From contig JAYFRC010000029.1 in assembly GCA_034926415.1 (NCBI GenBank), positions 1 through 47,700 on the forward strand: a stretch of DNA of 47,700 nucleotides, given 5' to 3'. Source of the stretch: JAYFRC01 sp034926415. Lineage in GTDB: Bacteria > Bacillota > Clostridia > Oscillospirales > Oscillospiraceae. The translations under genes were made by a program, and so were the position numbers. Positions 1 through 5,792 of the stretch are shown piece by piece. Within the stretch, counting starts at the first letter, position 1. Each line of letters starts with the position of its first letter. The notes under the pieces were generated by a model. The model did not search any database and had not been told where the DNA came from. It was given only the letters and a program-made list of their open reading frames with translations.

Positions 1-10
1 CACCGTGATA

Positions 11-46
11 AAAAGGCGCCGCAGAGAATATCTCTGCGGCGCCTTT
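11..46 (-). terminator. Intrinsic terminator after the GNAT gene
   Basis: A 13-bp perfect GC-rich stem (15-27 with 31-43, loop ATA) is extended by three A-T pairs. Read on the minus strand it ends in TTTT followed by ATC. It lies just past the stop of the minus-strand gene at 89-517, so it most likely ends that transcript. Confidence 0.75.
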
Positions 47-88
47 GCCATGCGTTTGAATTTATAATAGTTAAAGCGGAATGCAAAG

Positions 89-517
89 TCAAGAAAAATC
101 CTTCTGAAAAAGCTGTGCAGAACCCTTTTTCTCCATAAAAATGCTTTTCCCGTTCTGAAACCCGTAGGGCAGATAAAACCCGCGCGCATAAGCAGTCGTC
201 AATATGCCGTCCAGTCCCACAAGCTCGGCGCAGCCGCCGACCGCGTCCATTATCGCGCGGCCGACTCCTCTTCCGCGAAACTCCCTGTCGACAGTCACAT
301 CGCACAGATACCATACCGTCGCGTAATCGGTTACGGCCCGGGCGAATCCTATCTGGCGTCCCGTAGACTTCTCAAACGCGCCGAAGCATATGCTGTGCTC
401 CATCGATCTTGCGATCGTCAAGTCGGTCCTGCCGTCGGCCCAGTAGGTCTGGCGCAGCATATTGGCAACGTCCGGAAGCCGCATCCGTGACGCTCCCGTT
501 CTGATTTGATATTCCAT
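89..517 (-). CDS. GNAT family N-acetyltransferase
   Basis: A 142-residue single-domain protein, the usual size for a stand-alone GNAT enzyme, which moves an acetyl group from acetyl-CoA to an amine. The acetyl-CoA pyrophosphate loop is visible as RGRGVG at residues 81-86, after a beta strand with DVTVDREF. The late FYLPYGF segment (114-120) matches the 'F..GF' region near the end of the fold. The start follows a GGAAAGGGAAA ribosome binding site. Hairpins flank the gene on both sides, so it is probably transcribed alone. The substrate cannot be read from sequence; small-molecule, antibiotic or protein N-terminal acetylation are all possible. Confidence 0.8.
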   Translation of the reverse strand: MEYQIRTGASRMRLPDVANMLRQTYWADGRTDLTIARSMEHSICFGAFEKSTGRQIGFARAVTDYATVWYLCDVTVDREFRGRGVGRAIMDAVGGCAELVGLDGILTTAYARGFYLPYGFQNGKSIFMEKKGSAQLFQKDFS

Positions 518-543
518 TTATTCCATTTTCCCTTTCCGGGCTG

Positions 544-582
544 AAAAAGCGGGATGCCGAATTTCTCCGGAATCCCGCTTTC
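544..582 (-). terminator. Intrinsic terminator of the catabolic operon
   Basis: The arms AAAGCGGGAT (546-555) and ATCCCGCTTT (572-581) form a 10-bp perfect stem. On the minus strand the hairpin is followed by a run of five T. It sits 12 bp past the stop of the last gene of the minus-strand operon that begins at 4431. Confidence 0.75.
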
Positions 583-593
583 TCCGACGGGTT

Positions 594-1166
594 TCAGGTA
601 AGCCCGTCCTCACCCTTCGCATCCTCGTATTTAAGTCCTCCGACACGCGGATGGGGCCGTCCGGAGTCTGTAAGCGCGATGACGACTACCAGTTCGTCGC
701 GCCCGGGCGCGTCCGGAATGCGGACTTCCATCGCGTCGTAATTGTTGCGTATCTTCATCGCTTTTTTATGGTGGAGCGGCACGTCTATCGCCGTGCCCAT
801 GCCGCCGCGCTTTTTCGCCGACGGCATTATCGAAACGCCTTCCACGGTATCGCGCACAGGCTTTCCCATGCGCGGGTGCATGACCGCGGCCGCGTGTTCA
901 AGCTCTCCGTCCTCGCCGACTATAACGGCTTTCCCGTAGCTCTGAACCCCCGTCTTGTCTACTCCCAGAGCCGCCATGCATTTTTCGGTCAGCAGATATC
1001 CGAGCTTTTCCCCGGCCTGCATCAGCTCTTCGAGGTCTTCCGAATACTTTCCGGCGTAGGGATTCTTGATCACGGCGGCGCACGCGCACTTGCGGTGCGT
1101 CGTCTCGCAAGGCGTCATGTCGATTTCCGTTTCTTCAAGAAATGTGTAAATTTTTTTGACTGTCAT
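594..1166 (-). CDS. AA_synth (DUF1185) family protein
   Basis: A 190-residue protein recognised as the 'amino acid synthesis' family (PF06684, formerly DUF1185). Family structures have a chorismate-mutase-like (YjgF-type) fold, and a role in amino-acid metabolism was proposed, but to my knowledge no reaction is proven. Recognisable parts are the N-terminal EETEIDMTP segment, the GKAVIVGEDGELEHAAAVMHP block, the SIMPSAKKRG stretch and the C-terminal VVVIALTDSGRPHPR block. It is the last gene of a minus-strand operon, 7 nt after the ferredoxin-reductase-like gene. Its AAAGGA ribosome binding site lies inside that gene's final codons, suggesting coupled translation. Function here is inferred only from neighbours. 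Confidence 0.75.
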   Translation of the reverse strand: MTVKKIYTFLEETEIDMTPCETTHRKCACAAVIKNPYAGKYSEDLEELMQAGEKLGYLLTEKCMAALGVDKTGVQSYGKAVIVGEDGELEHAAAVMHPRMGKPVRDTVEGVSIMPSAKKRGGMGTAIDVPLHHKKAMKIRNNYDAMEVRIPDAPGRDELVVVIALTDSGRPHPRVGGLKYEDAKGEDGLT

Positions 1167-1173
1167 ACTGCAT

Positions 1174-2700
1174 CTATCCTTTCACTATTTCCACAGGGTC
1201 GTTTTGGAGAACGTCCGCAAGAGGGCAGATCGACTCCAGGTGTCCCTGTATCTCCCTGTATGTTTCAAGCGTCATGGTATACTCTCCCGCTATGCACGGC
1301 GCCGGGGTCGCGCACCATGTAATCGCGTCAGGCGGAAGCTTGCCCACGTCTACCATAAACGTGATATTGCCGCCCGGCAGGATATATACAGGCTCTCCGC
1401 CGCAGGTAAAGCGCGCGCGTCCGTCGTGAACCGCCTTTGTAAGCAGTATTGGGTTGTTTGTGACGCCCGCTCGGGCGCTTCCGCCGAAGCCGCCGATAAA
1501 CATGGCCGACACCATCGAATTTTCGCAGTTGGACGAAATAAGGTCAAGCTTTGCGCGTACCTTGGGCTTCATGGGAATCTCCCTCACATCTCCGTCGGCC
1601 TGCACCTCAAACAGCGCTCCATGCTCTCCGGTCGTCTCCGTGACGAGTATCGTCATTCCCGGCCACGCCCTGGTCATGTCTATCGATTTTATAGCGTCGC
1701 GCGGATCGGTAACAGAAGTTCCGCCCCAGCCAGATCCGTGCTCTCCGAAATACCGGCCTCTGGTCGAACGGTTTCCAAACGGGGTAACTCCGCTGTATAC
1801 GCAGCCAACTTCCTCCCCCGCCTTGTGCTCCGTAAGCAGTCCGGTGACCAGATGATCGAGAATAATCGCCTCATCCACGACCTCTTTCAGATGCCTCGCA
1901 AAAATGCCGGTGGTCGCGCTTCCGCAGCCCACGCGCATAATCGTACCCTTCACGCCGTTGACGACCGGCGCTTCCCCGAGCTTAATTTCAATGTCCGCGC
2001 CGCCCCTGATCTTCAGGTGTATCCGCTCCCTGTGCCCGACGTCGGCTATGGTCTTACACGCCATGCACGCGTTGAGCCTGCTGTCTCCGGAAAAGACGTT
2101 TCCTCCGCCTATGGCCAGCATTTTGGCGCCGTACTGCTCCGTTTCCACCATGCCTATATCGCAGCCGTCGCGCAGTACGCGCGCGCCTTCGGGAAATCCG
2201 TCGAGGTCGGTGTCCATCTTCAAAAGCATGCTGCTGTACGTCAGCGGCGTCTCCGTAACCACGGTTACGACGTCAACGCCGTCGATCTGTTTTTGCACTA
2301 TGTACGGAGCGGGACGGACGTCGGGATAATTCGTGCCCGCATTGATCCCAGTTATGAGAGGCTCATATTCCTTATGATACGGGTCGGTGTACTCACGCAC
2401 GACGACCGGGCGTATCTTTAAAACCTTTCCGCCGACGTTGCGGTAGCGTTGGCACGCGCCGCACTCTCCCTCCGCTATCTTACATTCCACCGGGCAGTGA
2501 TCGCAGACGGCACGAGGCTCTTCTCCGCCGCCGTCGCAGCTCCACGCGTGCGTCGGACAGACTTTTTCGCATATTCCGCAGCTCACGCATTTTTTGTTTT
2601 CCACACGCACCTTCGGGGGATCCTTTTCAATCGCTCCGGTCGGGCAAACCAGCGCGCATTTCCCGCATCCCACGCATAAATCTCTGTTTAACTGACTCAT
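1174..2700 (-). CDS. Ferredoxin-domain protein, 6-hydroxynicotinate reductase-like
   Basis: A 508-residue protein resembling 6-hydroxynicotinate reductase (Hnr) of anaerobic nicotinate fermentation, which reduces an N-heterocyclic ring with electrons from ferredoxin. Residues 9-19 and 38-48 are two classic 4Fe-4S motifs (Cx2Cx2Cx3CP). A further set, C66-x2-C69-x3-C73-x6-C80-x2-C83, may bind another metal centre. Residues 95-508 form the conserved catalytic region, with the segment GCGSATTG at 258-265. The start follows GAAAGGATAA, encoded by the end of the upstream UPF0280 gene. Other genes of the classical nicotinate pathway (enamidase, mutase, isomerase, nicotinate dehydrogenase) are absent here, so the true substrate is unknown. 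Confidence 0.72.
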   Translation of the reverse strand: MSQLNRDLCVGCGKCALVCPTGAIEKDPPKVRVENKKCVSCGICEKVCPTHAWSCDGGGEEPRAVCDHCPVECKIAEGECGACQRYRNVGGKVLKIRPVVVREYTDPYHKEYEPLITGINAGTNYPDVRPAPYIVQKQIDGVDVVTVVTETPLTYSSMLLKMDTDLDGFPEGARVLRDGCDIGMVETEQYGAKMLAIGGGNVFSGDSRLNACMACKTIADVGHRERIHLKIRGGADIEIKLGEAPVVNGVKGTIMRVGCGSATTGIFARHLKEVVDEAIILDHLVTGLLTEHKAGEEVGCVYSGVTPFGNRSTRGRYFGEHGSGWGGTSVTDPRDAIKSIDMTRAWPGMTILVTETTGEHGALFEVQADGDVREIPMKPKVRAKLDLISSNCENSMVSAMFIGGFGGSARAGVTNNPILLTKAVHDGRARFTCGGEPVYILPGGNITFMVDVGKLPPDAITWCATPAPCIAGEYTMTLETYREIQGHLESICPLADVLQNDPVEIVKG

Positions 2701-2704
2701 TTTA

Positions 2705-3559
2705 TTATCCTTTCCGTTCCGTGACAGCCTCGCAAAAATGCTCCGGAACCATGACCGTCTGCCCCTGTACCGTTATCACCGCTCCAAGCAGCATCCCCCG
2801 CTCAATATAGCTCTCGGCCAGAGTCCGCGCTCTAGTCAGCGCCTTCCTTGCAAGAGGGGGCGGAAGGGGATCAACGGAAACCGTGACCATAAGGTCGGGG
2901 ATGTCCGTATTCTGGTCAAGCTCAAGGGCCCGCTTCCGGTGTACGCGCGAATCATTTACCGTCGCCGCGTTGCCGAGTATCGTAGCGCACGCGTCGGCCG
3001 TCGCCGCGTCATGCGCGAACGCCACGGCCGCAGACGCTATGCCGCAGGTCATGGAACGTCCGCCTAGGCCGCTCGTCGCGACTCCTCCGATGCCGTCGGA
3101 TGGGGCGACGGTCTTTTGATAGGCGATTTGCCCCGTTCCGACGTCCGTCATTATGCCGACGGTAACGTTCTTCAGGCCGGAGGCAAGCAGCGCTATGTCG
3201 CCGCCGTTATTGACGAAAGCCCAATCGGCTCCTCCGGCGCGCATGGCGTCGCACGCCTCCTGCGCGATGCAACCGGCCACCGCAAGCATGGGAGTGGCCG
3301 CCGGGTCCCGCGTCTTTCTCGCGGCCACCGCCATGCGGTCAAGTACCGCGTTGCCAGTGCTATCCGGCAGGAGCTCCGCAGCCTTCCGCATTTCCTCTTT
3401 ATTTTCGCAAAGCTCCGTGAACGCCTCCACAGCCCTGCGCGCGCCGAGCTCCGCGAGCTCAACGCTGGCGGTTCCGTCTCTTTCGGCGGAAAGGAGCATC
3501 TGAACCGGCCCGTAATTTAGGTATATCCGCCCGTCTTCAAGCCTTCGCCACGGTTTCAT
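2705..3559 (-). CDS. UPF0280 family protein (ApbE-like fold)
   Basis: UPF0280 proteins are uncharacterised relatives of the ApbE flavin transferases. Visible ApbE-like signatures are the VNNGGDIAL segment (compare ApbE 'GGN/DI') and the later GGVATSG block followed by an 'ATADACAT' segment, which parallels the 'ADALAT' segment of ApbE. I place the start at the ATG at 3559, which overlaps the stop of the dehydrogenase as ATGA and has GGGAG upstream; an in-frame ATG at 3580 would add seven residues. It is the second gene of the operon. Placed directly before an iron-sulfur reductase, it may install or bind a flavin, but that is inference. Confidence 0.75.
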   Translation of the reverse strand: MKPWRRLEDGRIYLNYGPVQMLLSAERDGTASVELAELGARRAVEAFTELCENKEEMRKAAELLPDSTGNAVLDRMAVAARKTRDPAATPMLAVAGCIAQEACDAMRAGGADWAFVNNGGDIALLASGLKNVTVGIMTDVGTGQIAYQKTVAPSDGIGGVATSGLGGRSMTCGIASAAVAFAHDAATADACATILGNAATVNDSRVHRKRALELDQNTDIPDLMVTVSVDPLPPPLARKALTRARTLAESYIERGMLLGAVITVQGQTVMVPEHFCEAVTERKG

Positions 3560-4431
3560 CTTTTTTCGCTCCCGATCCATTCCTCACAGATTTTGATAAC
3601 GCTCGAAATATCCTCACCGCCGTATCCGCGAGCCCTGGCCATCTGATATATCTGCGCGGCCGTTCCGCCCATCAGCAGAGGCATCGACTCAACACGCGCG
3701 GCTTCCTGCGCGATGCCCAGGTCTTTGAATTGAAGGTTCACTGTAAAACCGGGGGTAAAATCCCTCTTTTCGATAAAGCCCGGCACCTTGTTCTCGGTAA
3801 TAAAGCTGCGGCCTGAGGAAGTGTTGACTATCTCCCGCATCGAAGCGATATCAAGGCCGAGTTTTTCACCCAGAGCGAGCGCCTCCGCCGTCGCCGCCAT
3901 ATTGCAGGCAAGCATATAGTTATTGACAAGTTTAATCGCGCTGCCGCTTCCGACGCCGCCCACATGGCATATCTTTTTGCCTATCACATTCAAAATCGGC
4001 GTCACGGCCGCTAGCGCGTCTTTGTCTCCTCCGGCCATGATCGTCAGCGTTCCCTTCTGCGCGCCGCCAACGCCGCCGCTTACCGGGCAGTCGAGATATT
4101 CAACGCCAGCGGGTCTCAGCAATCCGGCAAAGCTCCTCGCCGCCGCCGGGGATATGCTGCTAAGGTCGATGACCGTGCTTACCGACACATTTCCGCCGAG
4201 AAGCGACGACAGCGTCGTCTCCACTATCTTCTCGTTCGGAAGCGACATGAACAGCGTCTCCGCCTCCTGCGCGACCGCCAGCGGAGACGGACATGGCTTC
4301 GCGCCCTTTGCCGCCAGTCTCTCCACCGACTCGGACGACACGTCGTAGATTGACAAATCATATCCCGCTTCCAGCAGGCGCAGCGCCATCGGCGCGCCCA
4401 TAGCGCCGATGCCGATAAAACCGAGTTTCAT
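3556..4431 (-). CDS. NAD(P)-dependent beta-hydroxyacid dehydrogenase (3-HIBADH family)
   Basis: A 291-residue enzyme of the 3-hydroxyisobutyrate / tartronate-semialdehyde / 2-(hydroxymethyl)glutarate dehydrogenase family, which oxidises a beta-hydroxyacid with NAD(P). The Rossmann motif GIGAMG is at residues 7-12, the substrate-binding DCPVSGG at 114-120, and the catalytic lysine in IKLVNN is K167. It is the first gene of the operon, translated from an ATG at 4431 with AAAGGAAG upstream. A member of this family (Hgd) works in nicotinate fermentation beside Hnr, so its pairing with an Hnr-like gene is suggestive. The exact substrate cannot be assigned from sequence. Confidence 0.85.
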   Translation of the reverse strand: MKLGFIGIGAMGAPMALRLLEAGYDLSIYDVSSESVERLAAKGAKPCPSPLAVAQEAETLFMSLPNEKIVETTLSSLLGGNVSVSTVIDLSSISPAAARSFAGLLRPAGVEYLDCPVSGGVGGAQKGTLTIMAGGDKDALAAVTPILNVIGKKICHVGGVGSGSAIKLVNNYMLACNMAATAEALALGEKLGLDIASMREIVNTSSGRSFITENKVPGFIEKRDFTPGFTVNLQFKDLGIAQEAARVESMPLLMGGTAAQIYQMARARGYGGEDISSVIKICEEWIGSEKR

Positions 4432-4479
4432 TTTTGTCTTCCTTTCTCTTCCGGCCTTTTGCCGGTCTCTTTTCCTTAT

Positions 4480-4508
4480 ATTTTAAGTATTTAATTTTTA
4501 TTAGTAAA
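4480..4508 (-). promoter_or_regulatory. Candidate promoter of the catabolic operon
   Basis: On the minus strand TTTACT (4508-4503) and TAAAAT (4485-4480) are separated by 17 nt, a sigma-A-like pair upstream of the dehydrogenase gene. The leader then holds a small CCGGC/GCCGG hairpin (4451-4465). The AT-rich stretch shared with the divergent lysR promoter is where the LysR protein would be expected to bind. Confidence 0.5.
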
Positions 4509-4518
4509 ATACATTTTT

Positions 4519-4546
4519 TTGACTTTCCATACTTTTTTTATATAAT
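4519..4546 (+). promoter_or_regulatory. Promoter of the lysR gene
   Basis: TTGACT (4519-4524) and a perfect TATAAT (4541-4546) with 16-nt spacing point toward the lysR gene. It lies back to back with the promoter of the catabolic operon, only 10 bp apart, the usual arrangement for a LysR regulator that controls both. Confidence 0.65.
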
Positions 4547-4644
4547 AGTATTAATTGAGCGCCACCAGAGCATGGAATCGGGGCAGGCTGAGATTTACCA
4601 TGCCTCAAATTCTGTGAAACAGTATCCGAAAGGAATGATCCGCA

Positions 4645-5553
4645 ATGACCTTGAAGCAAATAAATTATTTTCTGGCCATAGCCGAAACAGGGCAGATCAC
4701 CGCCGCCGCGAGACGGCTCAACATTTCCCAGCCGCCGCTGAGCTATCAGCTGAAGATGCTCGAAGAGGAGCTTGGCGTACAGCTTTTCATAAGGGACGGC
4801 CGCTCCATGGTCATAACAAAAGCCGGGCAGCTTTTCCTGGAACGCGCGTCGCAGCTTCAGGCCATGTACGAGCGCACTATGCGTCAGATGCAGGACATAG
4901 GCGGCGAGCGCCATCCGGTAACACTGCACATCGGCTCGATAACATCGGTGAGCAACCTTATCCTGCCGCAGCTCATTCAGAAGTTTTTGCAGCGGTATCC
5001 GAACGTGCGCTTTGAAACCTGGGAAGGCGGAAGCGGGCGCATCATGGAGCTGATAGACGGCGGCATGGTGGATATCGCCCTTGTCCGCGACCCCATAGAC
5101 ACCTCCCGCTACAATAAATCCCCCGTCTACAACCCGGCTCTCGGCGCCGCGCAGGCCGACCGTTTCGTTGCCGTCGGGCTGGCAAAATTTTTTGACGACG
5201 TGACTTCGGACACCATACCCGTGTCGGCGCTTAAGGGAAAACCCATCATCGTCCACCGCCGGTTTTACGATATGATAGAGTCGGCCTGCCGTGAAAAGGG
5301 GTTTTCCATGAACGTCCTGTGCCGCAACGAGAACATAGAGGCGTCCTACGGCTGGGCGGCGGCTGGGCTCGGTCTGGCGGTCGCGCCGCAAAGCGCCAGC
5401 ATGATGGTCAGAAACGACGATCTTGTCGTCAAGCCGCTGAGCGACCCGGAAATTTCCTCTCCCGCATATCTGATATGGGACAAAACAACGATCCTGCCGG
5501 ATATGACGCGCAAATTTATCTCCTTTTTCATTGCGCAGTCGGGCCTTAAGTGA
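4645..5553 (+). CDS. LysR family transcriptional regulator
   Basis: A 302-residue LysR-type regulator, normal length for the family. Residues 1-60 form the winged helix-turn-helix (QINYFLAIAETGQ, then ARRLNISQPPLSYQLKMLE), and roughly 90-300 the two-lobed ligand-binding domain that senses a small metabolite. The start follows GAAAGGAATG. It is divergent from the dehydrogenase/UPF0280/Hnr-like/AA_synth operon with a 213-bp shared intergenic region. By LysR precedent it probably activates that operon in response to a pathway intermediate and represses itself. The inducer is unknown. Confidence 0.88.
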   Translation: MTLKQINYFLAIAETGQITAAARRLNISQPPLSYQLKMLEEELGVQLFIRDGRSMVITKAGQLFLERASQLQAMYERTMRQMQDIGGERHPVTLHIGSITSVSNLILPQLIQKFLQRYPNVRFETWEGGSGRIMELIDGGMVDIALVRDPIDTSRYNKSPVYNPALGAAQADRFVAVGLAKFFDDVTSDTIPVSALKGKPIIVHRRFYDMIESACREKGFSMNVLCRNENIEASYGWAAAGLGLAVAPQSASMMVRNDDLVVKPLSDPEISSPAYLIWDKTTILPDMTRKFISFFIAQSGLK

Positions 5554-5650
5554 CGCTTACGGTACAAGCACGCACCAATATCGTGTACCATAGCTCTCCG
5601 GCCTTTTTATTCCGTTGTCTTTCAGCCCTTCCGTATTCTTTTGTCAGGCT

Positions 5651-5681
5651 CTGCGCATGCGGCAGTATGCCCCGCGTTTTT
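5651..5681 (+). terminator. Possible terminator after lysR
   Basis: A small hairpin (GGCA-GTA-TGCC at 5661-5671, with weaker outer GC pairs) is followed by TTTTT at 5677-5681. The stem is short, so this is only a candidate. The rest of 5554-5703 shows nothing else I can support. Confidence 0.3.
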
Positions 5682-5703
5682 GAACCGCGCTTTTCGCTTT
5701 TCC

Positions 5704-5732
5704 TTGACAAAACAGGCGGTTTTATAGATAAT
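5704..5732 (+). promoter_or_regulatory. ileS promoter
   Basis: A consensus TTGACA (5704-5709), a 17-nt spacer and GATAAT (5727-5732) form one of the best sigma-A promoters in the window. The expected start near 5740 leaves a leader of only about 50 nt before the ileS ATG, too short for a T-box riboswitch. Confidence 0.75.
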
Positions 5733-5792
5733 ATATAGGTTAATGTATAAATCATATTCCCTGCGAGGGATCATCATAGGAGGAATTCAACC

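Noticed and set aside
4501..5391. Minus-strand open frame opposite lysR
   Set aside because: It overlaps the promoters and the whole LysR coding region and shows no family resemblance.
5546..5755. Short open frames on both strands between lysR and ileS
   Set aside because: No ribosome binding site or protein signature; the region is promoter and leader.
5554..5792. T-box riboswitch upstream of ileS
   Set aside because: No specifier stem, no conserved antiterminator bulge and the promoter lies too close to the start codon.
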